This document shows positions 1-8,114 of a stretch of 64,000 nt of DNA, in pieces. Under the pieces are notes generated by a model. That model searched no databases and was not told the origin of the DNA. It saw only the letters and a program-made list of their open reading frames with translations. The stretch's first letter is position 1, and the number at the start of each line of letters is the position of its first letter. The stretch lies in NCBI RefSeq assembly GCF_001613385.1, contig NZ_BDCG01000023.1, forward strand, positions 1 through 64,000. Direction: 5' to 3'. Origin of the DNA: Nocardia flavorosea NBRC 108225. Lineage in GTDB: Bacteria > Actinomycetota > Actinomycetes > Mycobacteriales > Mycobacteriaceae. The position numbers and the translations under genes were made by a program.

Positions 1-1
1 C

Positions 2-211
2 AAAACACACCGATACGCCTGGATGCCGTTCGGCGGCGGCGTGCACAAATGCATCGGCTTGTACTTCGGTCAGATGGAAGTCAAGACCATCATGCACCAC
101 CTACTGCTGACCCACGAATGGTCCGTGCCCGCCAGTTACACGTGGCAGCTCGACTACACCACGCTTCCGGTGCCCAGAGATGGGCTGCCTGTGCGCCTGA
201 AAAAGCTCTGA
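2..211 (+). CDS. Cytochrome P450, C-terminal end (5' truncated by window edge)
   Basis: The gene runs in from the left edge; only the last 69 residues are present. They contain the heme-binding loop FGGGVHKCIG, with the cysteine that ligates the iron, followed by the L-helix and a beta-rich tail ending in VPRDGLPVRLKKL. This layout is normal for the C-terminus of a bacterial P450 monooxygenase, and the stop codon is intact. The substrate cannot be inferred from this piece. Its reading direction is opposite to the decayed ABC transporter that follows, so it probably belongs to a unit to the left. Confidence 0.9.
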   Translation, partial: KTHRYAWMPFGGGVHKCIGLYFGQMEVKTIMHHLLLTHEWSVPASYTWQLDYTTLPVPRDGLPVRLKKL

Positions 212-289
212 GGCGTCCTCCCTGTACTCGAGTGGTCCATCGGATCCGTGCGATCGATCCCGCCTGGGACGCCGAGGAACTGGGGCCGA

Positions 290-520
290 TCAGTGCTCCG
301 AGGAGCTTCGCGGTCTGTCCCTGCGAGACCTCGAAGGCGGGGCACGTCGATACCGGCGGAACAGTTCGGTGATGAGCAGGCACAGCGCCGCCAGTATCCT
401 TCCGATTGCGAACAGGTCTTTCGTGCTCGGCCAGATTTCCGCTGCCGCGACCAGTAGCGCGATGGATGCGATCAGATGCGGGGCTGCGGGCAGGAGCGCG
501 GCCGTTGTCGGTCGTCTCAT
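290..520 (-). CDS. Possible small two-helix membrane protein
   Basis: A minus-strand frame starting at an ATG (MRRPTTAALLP) encodes about 76 residues. Two hydrophobic segments, LIASIALLVAAAEIW and IGRILAALCLLITELF, are followed by an arginine-rich tail. I do not recognise a family. It lies among decayed genes, has no convincing ribosome-binding site, and could be a remnant of a larger membrane protein. Overlapping plus-strand frames look less protein-like over the same bases. Confidence 0.3.
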   Translation of the reverse strand: MRRPTTAALLPAAPHLIASIALLVAAAEIWPSTKDLFAIGRILAALCLLITELFRRYRRAPPSRSRRDRPRSSSEH

Positions 521-844
521 CCGGGGCCGTTCGGCGCGCACAGTAGGTGTTGACGACGCAAACGGCTGGCAAATGCGGTCGGATACGCGACTCCCAGCGA
601 AGAAGGCGACCAGTGCTTCCACAGTTTCGGATCAGATACCGATATACCTTTCCGCTGCTGACCTCGGTGTTACGGTACTGACCTTCCTCGTCGGAGTCGG
701 CGGGACCAGTGGAGCCTCGGCGATCGCGGCAGCGGTGGGCCTGGGCGCACTCGCCGCAGGGCTGCTGTGCCTGGGCTGGTATTTGTGGCTGCACCCGTGA
801 CATCGAAAAGCTGTCGAAACGGTGCGACCGGGCCTGCGCATCGA

Positions 845-1129
845 CGACCGCACGCTCTCTGTGACGCGAGCGTGCGCTGGTCCTTCTCGTCGATGGGGGG
901 CACGGCGCAGATGAAGCCGAGTACGGCGCACGGAGCGATCAGGACGAAAGCGGAGACGATGACGGTGTGGTAGGGCGTCAGGTTCGAAATCGTACTGATG
1001 GTCGAGGTAGCGGGAGCGCGCCGGGACGAACCACCTGGCCAGTGCGTAACCGAGGGGGTCGAGGGAAACGCCCACGAGCACGCTGTCACGGCGGATGTTG
1101 CGCAGGTCGTTGCGGCCGTAGGAGGCCAT
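845..1129 (-). pseudogene. Remnant of ABC drug-exporter permease
   Basis: Read on the minus strand, one frame gives an N-terminus typical of actinobacterial fluoroquinolone-type ABC permeases: RNDLRNIRRDSVLVGVSLDP, then YALARWFVP and YLDHQYDFE. Near position 975 the similarity jumps to another frame, giving YHTVIVSAFVLIAPCAVLGF and then DEKDQRTLASQRA. That is the first transmembrane segment and the conserved EKDQRTLAALR-like element. A frameshift therefore separates the two parts, and the rest of the roughly 230-residue permease is missing. It lies just downstream of a matching ATPase fragment, so a whole exporter has decayed here. Family assignment rests on remembered motifs. Confidence 0.6.
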
Positions 1130-1214
1130 TACTGCGCTTTCCCTGGGAGGCGACGATATGACGGTCGAACATGCGGCGTGAGACCACGCCGAGTATGCCT
1201 ATCGACACCAGCGG

Positions 1215-1361
1215 GTCGTTCGGTGGGGAGGCCAGGGCGGCGATCGTGTCGTCCACGACGAACGCCACCCGATCGCAGAGTTGGTCGGCGGTGGCCATGT
1301 CGCGAGTGGCAAGGAACATGGTGCGGCCCTCGGCGAGGCCGACGCGTTCCAGTAACGGCAC
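1215..1361 (-). pseudogene. Remnant of ABC transporter ATP-binding subunit
   Basis: The minus-strand frame reads LLERVGLAEGRTMFLATRDM then ATADQLCDRVAFVVDDTIAA. This is the region after Walker B of an ABC ATPase, with the H-loop motif (usually TTHDM) changed to ATRDM and the CDRVAFI.DG.I element after it. Walker A, the signature motif and Walker B are absent. The loss of the switch histidine and of the N-terminal two thirds makes this a pseudogene. It sits directly upstream of the permease remnant, which is the normal ATPase-permease order in such exporters. Confidence 0.6.
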
Positions 1362-1611
1362 CGGATCCTCGGTGGGCCGGAGTGCAACGAGGCGAAGAAC
1401 TCGAGATTCTCGCGTCCGTCGGTTTCAAGTAGTGGTCCGGAGTTCGGCGGTCGGTGCTCGGGCGGTCGGCGGGGTGCGGGGGCCCGTCCTCAGGTGCCCG
1501 GTATCGGGGGAAGCGGAACACTCCTCGAACCCGGTGCCGGCGAGGTTCGGGCCATGACTCGCTCGGTGCTTTCTCGTTCGTTATCTGGGTGGGTCTACAC
1601 GCAAAAACATG

Positions 1612-1634
1612 TATTATATGTATTTCATGCAATA
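1612..1634. promoter_or_regulatory. Imperfect palindrome upstream of the AbrB-family gene
   Basis: This 23-bp AT-rich stretch in otherwise GC-rich DNA has the symmetric pattern TATTnnATGnAnTnCATnnAATA. It ends about 15 bases before the start codon and overlaps the probable -10 region. A direct repeat, ATGTATT (1609-1615 and 1618-1624), overlaps it. AbrB/MazE-type regulators commonly bind such sites in their own promoter, so autoregulation is a reasonable inference. Confidence 0.45.
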
Positions 1635-1649
1635 GGAAGGGTGTGGTCG

Positions 1650-1934
1650 ATGACCCAGGAGCAAGCAGCCTCGTATGGACCGGGCGGGCGCGGGTTCTAC
1701 GGGGCGGTGACGGTCAGTGAGCGAGGACAGATCGCGATCCCCGCCCAGGCGCGCCGCGACCACGGCATCGTCCCCGGGGACAAGCTGTTGGTACTCGGAG
1801 ATCCCGAACAAGGGTTGGCACTGATGAAGCTCGAAGTGCTGCTACGGAACCTGCACGGCTCCTCCGAGCTGCTCCAGCAGATCCTCAGTCTTTCGGGAAA
1901 CGCCGAGACCGAACGGAAGACCGACCATGCGTGA
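1650..1934 (+). CDS. AbrB/MazE/SpoVT-fold transcriptional regulator
   Basis: This 94-residue protein carries a swapped-hairpin AbrB domain at about residues 19-55: VTVSERGQIAIPAQARRDHG followed by IVPGDKLLVLGD. It has a short helical C-terminus. The ATG at 1650 is chosen because AGGAAGG lies at 1634-1640 with good spacing and the domain then begins close to the N-terminus; an upstream extension would run through the promoter palindrome. The downstream membrane-protein gene overlaps it by 8 bases, so the two are translationally coupled. It likely regulates this two-gene operon through the palindrome just upstream. The alternative of a MazE-like antitoxin is less likely because the partner is a four-helix membrane protein rather than a nuclease. 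Confidence 0.85.
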   Translation: MTQEQAASYGPGGRGFYGAVTVSERGQIAIPAQARRDHGIVPGDKLLVLGDPEQGLALMKLEVLLRNLHGSSELLQQILSLSGNAETERKTDHA

Positions 1935-2379
1935 GACCGCACCCGGCACGCGTCGCTCGGCACCTTGGCACCTCTGGATCGTTGCCGCCCTATTCCTGCT
2001 ACTGAATCTGGGCGGTGTCTACGACTACGTCATGGCGCTCAGCGAAAACGCCGACTACTTCCGATCGCAGAACTACGACAGTCAACAGATCCGGTACTTC
2101 ACCGACTATCCACTCCTCCCAGCTGTCTTTTGGACCATCGCCATCTGGGGCGCGCTGGTGGCGGCGCTCCTGCTGCTACTGCGCAGCCGGTGGGTACTGC
2201 CGGTGGCGATTACCGCACTGGCGGGCCAAATAGTCCTCGACATCCTGACCTTCGGGTTTCGCGACCGCTGGCAGATCCTCGGACCACGCCTGGCCATGTT
2301 CGATCTCGTGGTGCTCCTGCTGACAACAGGGTTCGTCATCTACTGCCGGACGTTGGCATCCCGGCAGATCCTGCGTTGA
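1927..2379 (+). CDS. Four-helix integral membrane protein, AbrB operon partner
   Basis: The 150-residue product has four hydrophobic helices at about residues 14-38, 62-86, 90-108 and 118-140. A soluble loop containing SENADYFRSQNYDSQQ sits between helices 1 and 2. Its start codon lies inside the end of the AbrB-family gene (8-base overlap). I recognise no catalytic motif. AbrB-type regulators are recurrently linked to small membrane proteins of this shape, but the function of such pairs is not known to me. Confidence 0.8.
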   Translation: MRETAPGTRRSAPWHLWIVAALFLLLNLGGVYDYVMALSENADYFRSQNYDSQQIRYFTDYPLLPAVFWTIAIWGALVAALLLLLRSRWVLPVAITALAGQIVLDILTFGFRDRWQILGPRLAMFDLVVLLLTTGFVIYCRTLASRQILR

Positions 2380-2699
2380 AACACCTGGACGGCCATGCCG
2401 ACCGCCCTGACCCACGGTCCGATGCGAGGCGCCGGTAGTAAAGCGGGTGGGAACATACCGAGGTGAACCCGGCCATCGGACCGGCCGACCGGAACGACGG
2501 CTCGGCATCCTCGGGATCGCCGAACCTCCGGATACCGGAAATGCTCACGAAGTCCCCCGGATCACCGCCGATTCCCGGCCGCGTCCACGGGTTCAGACCC
2601 GGCGGCACGAACCCGGACAGGCGCTCGCGGCCGTCACGGCACTCTGCGGGAACCCTCACCCGGAATGACGGCCACTTCAACGCTCGGTCTGAGCGACCG
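2380..2699. other. Intergenic stretch with no supportable gene
   Basis: The open frames on both strands here are short, mutually overlapping and arginine/proline-rich, with no recognisable motif or ribosome-binding site. I see no clear hairpin terminator. The region separates the AbrB operon from an MFS remnant and is probably decayed DNA. Confidence 0.5.
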
Positions 2700-3028
2700 C
2701 GGACCTCTCATGACAAGGGCGGCCCGGAAGTCTCGGCCTGTTCGAGGTCGATACGGTAGTCGTTCATCCACGCTTGGCTGCCGAACCGTGCGATCAGGGC
2801 GAACACCACTCGCAGTGTCGTGTCCCGGATCAGCAGCGCCGCGGGATTTGTCGAGCCCGTCTTCTGATTGCCGCGCCTGCGTCCCTCGGCTGCGATGCGT
2901 CCTGCCCGGGCACGGCGCCGGTGGATCCCGACCGAGAACACCAGCAGATACCCCGTGACGACCCACACCAACTCGGCCTCGGAGGCGCCGCATTGTTCTC
3001 CCGTCAACGGTAGGACGAGATTGACCAT
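2700..3028 (-). pseudogene. N-terminal remnant of an MFS drug transporter
   Basis: The minus-strand frame begins MVNLVLPLTGEQCGASEAEL followed by VWVVTGYLLVFSVGI. This matches the first helix and the start of the second helix of 14-TM EmrB/QacA-type transporters (usually N.ALP.L...LGAS..QL.WVV.GY.L). After about 45 residues the similarity stops and the frame becomes arginine-rich. A second segment, LRVVFALIARFGSQAW, is protein-like but unassigned. Only about a tenth of a transporter remains. Confidence 0.5.
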
Positions 3029-3265
3029 CTCGGATCGCTTCGGGGGTATACGCGGACAAGAACGATTGATTCGGCGCGGTTGCCGGCGAATTCGAGTCTC
3101 GCCGGCGCGCCGCCCGACGGGGCGAGGACCGGGGTGCGCTGGGGTAAGGGCTCATGAGGCTGAAACGTTGGCCTGGTAGCGCGGGGCCCTAGTGATCGAA
3201 ATCGTGGATGCTGCGGGGGCGGCGTACACGCCCAGTTCAGGGTTGTCCGCAGATCGCGAGCCGCC

Positions 3266-4036
3266 TCAGATGCCGGCCGGACCTGGCCCGCCGTGCATGT
3301 AGAGGGTCTGGCCGGAGCAGAAACTCGATGCGTCGGAGGCGAAGAAGAGGACGCCGTAGCCGATTTCGTCGGGTTCGCCGAGGCGTCCGGAAGCGTTGGA
3401 CATGGCGACTGCTTCGGGGTCGAGGCCGTAGCGGGCGGCGTCGTCGGTGAGCGTGGCGGCGCGTACCGCGCCTACCGCGATCGCGTTGACCCGTACCCCT
3501 TTTCGCGTCCAGGCGGCGGCCAGGGAGCCGGTGAGGTTGTTCACCGCGGCTTTCGCCGCGCCGTAGGGGGCGGCTTGCGGCATGGACAGCAGACTCGCGC
3601 CGGAAGATATGTTGACGATTGCGCCCCGGCCCTGCTCGATCATCGATGGGGCGGCGGCGCGGGAAACATGCCAGACCGCACCGAAATTGAGCGCGAGTGT
3701 TCGTTCGAAATCGTCGTCGGGCCATTTGAGGATCGATTTGGTCTCGGCGCCGCCGGCGCAGTTCACCAGAATGTCGATCCGGCCGAATTCTCCGAGCGTG
3801 GTGTCGATCAGTCCGCGGCAGGCCGCGGGATTGGTGACATCCGCCGGGGCGGCCAGCGCTCGCCGGCCCAGTGCCCGCGCCTCTGCGGCGGTGGATTCGA
3901 GGAGGTCCGGTCGCCGTCCGGCCAAGACGACGTCGGCGCCGTGCTCGGCCAAGACGAGCGCGGCGCCGCGGCCGATTCCGGTGCCGCCGCCGGTCACGAC
4001 AGCGACGCGCCCCTCCACTGAGAATCTGTTGTTCAC
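3266..4036 (-). CDS. Short-chain dehydrogenase/reductase
   Basis: This 256-residue classical SDR uses NAD(P)(H) to interconvert an alcohol and a ketone. The cofactor motif TGGGTGIG is near residues 15-22, the NAG-type motif is NCAGG, and the catalytic set is SSGAS with YGAAKAA (Tyr-x-x-x-Lys). The C-terminus has the FaBG-like end FCSGQTLYMHGG. The start is a GTG preceded by AAAGGAG. It is the third gene of a minus-strand operon, 62 bases after the P450, and is presumably co-regulated from the TetR-type operator upstream of the first gene. A role in oxidising a product of the neighbouring P450 is inferred. Confidence 0.88.
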   Translation of the reverse strand: MNNRFSVEGRVAVVTGGGTGIGRGAALVLAEHGADVVLAGRRPDLLESTAAEARALGRRALAAPADVTNPAACRGLIDTTLGEFGRIDILVNCAGGAETKSILKWPDDDFERTLALNFGAVWHVSRAAAPSMIEQGRGAIVNISSGASLLSMPQAAPYGAAKAAVNNLTGSLAAAWTRKGVRVNAIAVGAVRAATLTDDAARYGLDPEAVAMSNASGRLGEPDEIGYGVLFFASDASSFCSGQTLYMHGGPGPAGI

Positions 4037-4098
4037 GGTGTTCTACTCCTTTTCGCGCCCTGCGGTGCGACCGCGGGGCGCCGGCTGGTCTCGCTGAA

Positions 4099-5460
4099 TC
4101 AGTCGATCTGCGCGATGGTGGTTTGCTGGGTGACGGGCCGGGCCAGTCCTTGTTCGTCGCAGGCCCGTTGCAGTTTCTCCAGGGTCTGCGCGAGTCCCGG
4201 GCCCAGTGGTTGTCCGGGTGTGAATGTGGCGGGCAGGTGCCGCATGCCCTGGATGACTCCGATGGTGTCGTAGGCGACGGTGCCTTCGGGGTCGCAGCGG
4301 AAATCGGGCATGCGGTCGAGTACTGCTGTGAGCATGGCTTTGAATACGGTGCGCGCGAAGTTGGAGCCGATACAGCGGTGGGCGCCCAAGCCGAAGCTGA
4401 AGTGGCGGTTGCCGCGCCGATCCAGCACGATCGCGTCCGGTTCCTCGAAGATTGCGGGGTCGCGGTTGGCCATCGCCCACGACAGCCACAGCCGTTCGCC
4501 TTCTTCGAATCGGGTTCCCGCCACATCACAGTCCTCGGCGATGGTCCGGGCGTCACCTGGTGCGGGGGTGAAGTAGCGCAGGAATTCTTCGGTGGCCGAG
4601 TCGAGCAGGTCGTCGCGTTCGCGGTCGAGCAGGGTGCGTTGGTCGGGATGTGCCGAGAGCCAGTCCAGGGCGCGGGCGGTCAAGGCGGTGGTGGTGTCGA
4701 AGCCGCCACCGATGAGCAGGTTCAGCATTCCGAGCAGTTCCATATCGGATGGGGGGCCGCCGTCGATGCGGATCCTGGCCAGTGCGTCGATGATTCCGGG
4801 TCGCGGGTGTTCCCGGATCTCGTTGAGGTTGGTCAGCATGTTCAGCCCCATGGCCATGTACAACTCGGCCCCCCGGGGGGCGTCGGGGGAGTCCGGGGGT
4901 GTGTAGACCCCGGCGTGTGCGGGTTCGTTGTAGATTTCCCAGTTCTTCAGCGGTATGCCGAGCAGGGCGAGGGTGAGTACGGCGGGCACGATGTTGGCCA
5001 GGTCGTCGACGAAGTCGATCTGTCCCAGCTCGATCTTCTCGTCCAGGCAGGCGCGCACGATCTCGTCGATGAAGGGCACCCACCGTTCGATGGCGGCGGG
5101 GGAGAGGTAGGGGTTGAGCGCGCTGCGGTAGATGCGATGCTCCGGATCGTCCATCTCGAGCATGCCGCCGCGTGCCGGGCTGGACTCGATCATGGTCGGA
5201 ATCGAGATGCCCTTGTATCCGCGGCGTTCGTTGTGGATGTCGTGATCGTTGGACACGTAAGGGCACCGGGCGAGTTCGAATACTGCGTCGGCGGATGCGG
5301 CGACCCAGTGACCGCCGTAGGTAGAGGTCCAGGCCACGGGGCAGTGTTGCTGCAGGTGGCGGGTGACTTCTTCGAACTGCTCCCGGTATTGCGGCGTGTG
5401 CCGGTCGAAGTGGAAGGTGTTCTTCTTGCGTTCGTCGTTCGGGGCGTTGTCGGTGCTCAT
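4099..5460 (-). CDS. Cytochrome P450 monooxygenase
   Basis: This complete bacterial class I P450 of 453 residues would hydroxylate an organic substrate using electrons from a ferredoxin and reductase, neither of which is encoded nearby. The I-helix oxygen-activating motif is GGGFDTTTA (residues 251-259), the ExxR motif is EEFLR (291-295), and the heme loop is FGLGAHRCIG with the ligand Cys363. The ATG at 5460 is chosen because GAGAGG precedes it at normal distance and the protein then has the usual length; an open frame continues upstream into the preceding SDR. It lies 49 bases after one SDR gene and before another, so the unit resembles a small oxidative catabolic or biosynthetic pathway. 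Confidence 0.93.
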   Translation of the reverse strand: MSTDNAPNDERKKNTFHFDRHTPQYREQFEEVTRHLQQHCPVAWTSTYGGHWVAASADAVFELARCPYVSNDHDIHNERRGYKGISIPTMIESSPARGGMLEMDDPEHRIYRSALNPYLSPAAIERWVPFIDEIVRACLDEKIELGQIDFVDDLANIVPAVLTLALLGIPLKNWEIYNEPAHAGVYTPPDSPDAPRGAELYMAMGLNMLTNLNEIREHPRPGIIDALARIRIDGGPPSDMELLGMLNLLIGGGFDTTTALTARALDWLSAHPDQRTLLDRERDDLLDSATEEFLRYFTPAPGDARTIAEDCDVAGTRFEEGERLWLSWAMANRDPAIFEEPDAIVLDRRGNRHFSFGLGAHRCIGSNFARTVFKAMLTAVLDRMPDFRCDPEGTVAYDTIGVIQGMRHLPATFTPGQPLGPGLAQTLEKLQRACDEQGLARPVTQQTTIAQID

Positions 5461-5509
5461 GGTGCCCTCTCGGGGGAATTTCTCTGGAAACTGCGGGGTT
5501 CGGCGGCTG

Positions 5510-6262
5510 TTACAGCACTGCTCCACCGTTGACGGCGATGACCTGACCGGTGAGGTAACTTGCGGCCTCCGAGCACAGGAACGCGCAGACGGCGGCGATT
5601 TCGTCACCGGTGCCGACCCGGCCGGCGGGTATGAAGCGCGCCATCATCTCGGGGCCGGGCACCTGTTTCGCGCGTTGCGCCTCCTGCAACATGGGCGTGT
5701 CGGCGGTGAACGGAGGCACCGTGTTGACGGTGATCCCCCGTGCGGCGTATTCGAGTGCCACGGTTTTCGTCATCGCGATGACACCGCCCTTGGAGGCCGA
5801 ATAATGCCCCTGGCGCAGCGCTCCGGCCTGCCCCGCGGCAGACGAGATGGTCACGATGCGGCCCCAGCCGCGCTCGGCCATGTCCGGCAGGCCCGCCTGC
5901 AGGCACAGAAAGGTCCCGGTGAGGTTGACTGCCAGGTAGCGGTTCCATTCGTCGAGCGAGATCTTCTCGAACGGTGTGAAACCGGAGATGCCGGCACTGG
6001 TCACCAGTATCTCGACCGGCCCCAGTTCGGTGCGCACGGTATCGAAGGCTGCGCGGACTTCGTCGTGCTCGGAGACATCGACCGGGATCCCGATCGCGGA
6101 CCCGCCGTTGAAACGGATATCCGCCGCGACCTTTTCTGCCGCCTCGCCGTCGAGGTCCAAGACGCCGATCCGATGATGGGCGGCCGCGAGATGCTCGGCG
6201 ACGGAACGGCCCAGGCCTGATCCTGCGCCGGTGACCACCGCGACGCGGCTCGGTACGTTCAT
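5510..6262 (-). CDS. Short-chain dehydrogenase/reductase (FabG-like)
   Basis: The 250-residue protein is a classical SDR with TGAGSGLG at about residues 11-18, the SAGISG motif, the catalytic serine in TISSAAG, and the Tyr-Lys pair in YSASKGG. The C-terminus ends LTGQVIAVNGG as in 3-oxoacyl-ACP reductase-like enzymes. It is the first intact gene of a three-gene minus-strand operon with a P450 and another SDR. A TetR-type operator lies about 265 bases upstream at 6527-6544. The leader between the two carries a fragment of another oxidoreductase. Confidence 0.9.
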   Translation of the reverse strand: MNVPSRVAVVTGAGSGLGRSVAEHLAAAHHRIGVLDLDGEAAEKVAADIRFNGGSAIGIPVDVSEHDEVRAAFDTVRTELGPVEILVTSAGISGFTPFEKISLDEWNRYLAVNLTGTFLCLQAGLPDMAERGWGRIVTISSAAGQAGALRQGHYSASKGGVIAMTKTVALEYAARGITVNTVPPFTADTPMLQEAQRAKQVPGPEMMARFIPAGRVGTGDEIAAVCAFLCSEAASYLTGQVIAVNGGAVL

Positions 6263-6350
6263 ATCTGTTCGGCTCCCTGTCGACTCGAAGATGGGTGACT
6301 TCGGCGCCGCGGTCCGGCCGCCGTGACTCGTATGAATCCCCGGCCGGCGC

Positions 6351-6422
6351 GGTGGCCTGATCGATGATGCGGCGTGCCATCGGTACGCCCTGGCTGCCCG
6401 GTCCGATGAATCCCACTCGCAT
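6351..6422 (-). pseudogene. N-terminal scrap of a beta-hydroxyacid dehydrogenase-type gene
   Basis: An ATG is followed by MRVGFIGPGSQGVPMARRII, then DQAT. This is the Rossmann beta-alpha-beta start of the 6-phosphogluconate/3-hydroxyisobutyrate dehydrogenase family (usually GFIGLG.MG.PMA). Similarity ends after about 24 residues, although the frame stays open. It lies directly upstream of the SDR gene, in the same direction, and marks a deletion. Confidence 0.5.
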
Positions 6423-6526
6423 CACCGCACCTCCTGCGGCGCGCCCGGTCGCTATTTGCCGATGGTGTGGGCCGGTAGTGGCCGCTGAGATTCTCGTCGA
6501 TGATTCATGGAGGTCTCCAAAGTGGT

Positions 6527-6544
6527 GCTGTACGACTGTATAGC
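6527..6544. promoter_or_regulatory. TetR-type operator, copy 1
   Basis: The sequence GCTGTACGACTGTATAGC is symmetric as GCTnTACnnnnGTAnAGC. It closely matches the perfect palindrome beside the tetR gene (9336-9353) and the two copies at 8074-8114. It lies between the minus-strand SDR-P450-SDR operon and the plus-strand nitroreductase gene, so it could control both. Assignment to the local TetR protein is inferred from shared sequence and position. Confidence 0.65.
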
Positions 6545-6668
6545 GTAATGGAGTATGCCTGGTTGCATCGCCGGATTCGATGAAAAGATCAGTGGCACTG
6601 GTGTCCACCGCGGCGGCGATGAACGCGTGGCACTCGACATCGCCGTGGACGTCGAGTAGACCGATGAG

Positions 6669-7337
6669 ATGTCTTCACCGAGTCATGATGTCTGGGAAGT
6701 GCTTTCCACGGCGCGATCCATTCGCCGGTTCACCGACGAGCCGGTCGACGGAGCCACGCTGGAGCGGTGCTTGCAAGCGGCGACGTGGGCGCCGAACGGC
6801 GCCAACGCGCAACTGTGGCGTTTCATTGTTCTCGATGCGCCCGAGCAGCGTGCCGCCGTGGCGGAGGCGGCCCGTGTCGCCTTGCGTTCGATCGAATCGA
6901 TCTACGGCATGAGCCGGCCTTCCGATGACGACCAGAGCCGGGCCGCGCGGAACAACCGTGCCACCTACGAACTACACGACCGGGCCGGAAATTACACCTC
7001 CGTGCTGTTCACGGCATTCAAAAACGACTTTTCCTCGGAATTCCTGCAGGGCGGGTCGATCTATCCCGCCATGCAGAACTTCTACCTCGCGGCGCGTGCG
7101 CACGGGCTCGGGGCCTGTATGACGAGCTGGGCGTCGTATGACGGTGGACAGGTGCTGCGCGAATCGGTCGGTGTACCCGACGAATGGTTCCTGGCGGGCC
7201 ATATCGTGGTCGGCCGGCCGCGCGGGCGGCACGGACCGGTGCGGCGGCGGCCGCTGGAGGAGGTGGTGTTCCGCAATCGATGGAATCCCGAGCGCGCCGA
7301 CATCACCTTCGGTAGGGGTGCCAGGCCGAGGAGTTAG
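6669..7337 (+). CDS. Nitroreductase-family FMN oxidoreductase
   Basis: This 222-residue protein has the nitroreductase fold markers: an N-terminal STARSIRRFTDEPVD segment that binds FMN phosphate, APNGANAQLWRF, and the late glycine-rich segment ARAHGLGACMTSW. Such enzymes use FMN and NAD(P)H to reduce nitro groups, quinones, enones or iodinated and flavin-like substrates. The start at 6669 places the FMN motif about 16 residues in. A TetR-type operator lies 125 bases upstream, so expression is probably linked to the divergent P450/SDR operon. The natural substrate is unknown. Confidence 0.88.
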   Translation: MSSPSHDVWEVLSTARSIRRFTDEPVDGATLERCLQAATWAPNGANAQLWRFIVLDAPEQRAAVAEAARVALRSIESIYGMSRPSDDDQSRAARNNRATYELHDRAGNYTSVLFTAFKNDFSSEFLQGGSIYPAMQNFYLAARAHGLGACMTSWASYDGGQVLRESVGVPDEWFLAGHIVVGRPRGRHGPVRRRPLEEVVFRNRWNPERADITFGRGARPRS

Positions 7338-7349
7338 CCGCTAATCGCA

Positions 7350-7726
7350 TCAGGTCGGCCTGCTGCTCGAGCGGGTGAACGTCGAAAAGGTCCCGGTAGG
7401 AGGGGTGGTTGGCGGCCGTCCTCGTTCCGGATGCCGTATCGGCTCGCCGGTTCCGCGCCGATCAGAGTCTTACCGCTCGGATTCATCGGTTCGGGGTCGT
7501 TGCAGCTCCCAGGTGACATGTCCTGTCAATTCGGGTGTCTCGGCGGAGTCGAGGATATGCCCGAACTTCTCGGGATCGGCCGCGATGATCGTGCGAACTC
7601 GGTCGGTGAGCAGGGAATCCGTCCAGATCGACACCGCCGCCGGACCGCCACACCCTGTCCACCGGCTCGCGTCACGCCGCCGCGGCCGGCTCCCGTGACA
7701 ACGGCGACGGTCTCGGCTTCGGGCAT
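7350..7726 (-). pseudogene. Decayed short-chain dehydrogenase (DHRS1-like)
   Basis: Three minus-strand frames hold successive pieces of one SDR. Starting at the ATG at 7726, MPEAETVAVVTGAGRGG is the cofactor-binding start. Further on, in another frame, come VSIWTDSLLTDRVRTI and FGHILDSAETPELTGHV, which resemble the substrate-binding half of DHRS1-type SDRs. Finally SGKTLIGAEPASRYGIRNED, then GRQPP, in a third frame matches their C-terminus. The middle of the gene, including the catalytic Tyr-Lys, is deleted and at least two frameshifts are present. Identification as DHRS1-like is from remembered family patterns. Confidence 0.6.
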
Positions 7727-8073
7727 CTGTCCCTGCATTCGGCCGGTGGTCCGTATGGATTTGCTCAAAAGTGCCGACTGCCGGCATTCGGTCGGTGCCC
7801 GGCGCGGGACACCGTCACCGGGCGCGTGCGGGTATCTCGCGGTTGACGTCGACGGGACTCGCCTGCCCACATCGTTTCTCGTTCGTGCATGAGTGAGCGG
7901 CCGGGCTGCCGCGCCCGTCGAGCCCGGCGGCATGGCCGGTGACGCCCTGTCACCTCCGGACGCAAGGCGCCCGTGATGCCCGCGCAGGTACCCGCTCCGG
8001 GCTCGACGCTCCCTGGGGTGCTCGCGGCAGCTCGGTTTCCTCTGGTCTACCTGATGGACAGCCCTCGACGAAT

Positions 8074-8114
8074 GCTATACAACCGTACAGCACCGTGCTG
8101 TACGGTTGTATAGT
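8074..8114. promoter_or_regulatory. Back-to-back TetR-type operators (copies 2 and 3) forming a 41-bp inverted repeat
   Basis: Copy 2 is GCTATACAACCGTACAGC (8074-8091) and copy 3 is GCTGTACGGTTGTATAGT (8097-8114). Copy 3 is the reverse complement of copy 2 at 17 of 18 positions, with only ACCGT between them. The whole element is therefore a long hairpin-capable palindrome as well as a double operator. It matches the operator beside tetR at 9336-9353. The open frame of the truncated P450 begins inside copy 3. Confidence 0.65.

Noticed and set aside
369..800. A plus-strand 143-codon frame with two hydrophobic stretches at its end
   Set aside because: The first two thirds look random and it overlaps decayed minus-strand sequence; the hydrophobic end (LGALAAGLLCLGWYLWL) alone is not enough to call a gene.
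1650..2379. The AbrB pair as a MazEF toxin-antitoxin module
   Set aside because: The second gene encodes a four-helix membrane protein, not a MazF nuclease.
3871..5532. A 553-codon plus-strand open frame opposite the P450
   Set aside because: It is a codon-bias artefact over the P450 gene, which has all its motifs on the other strand.
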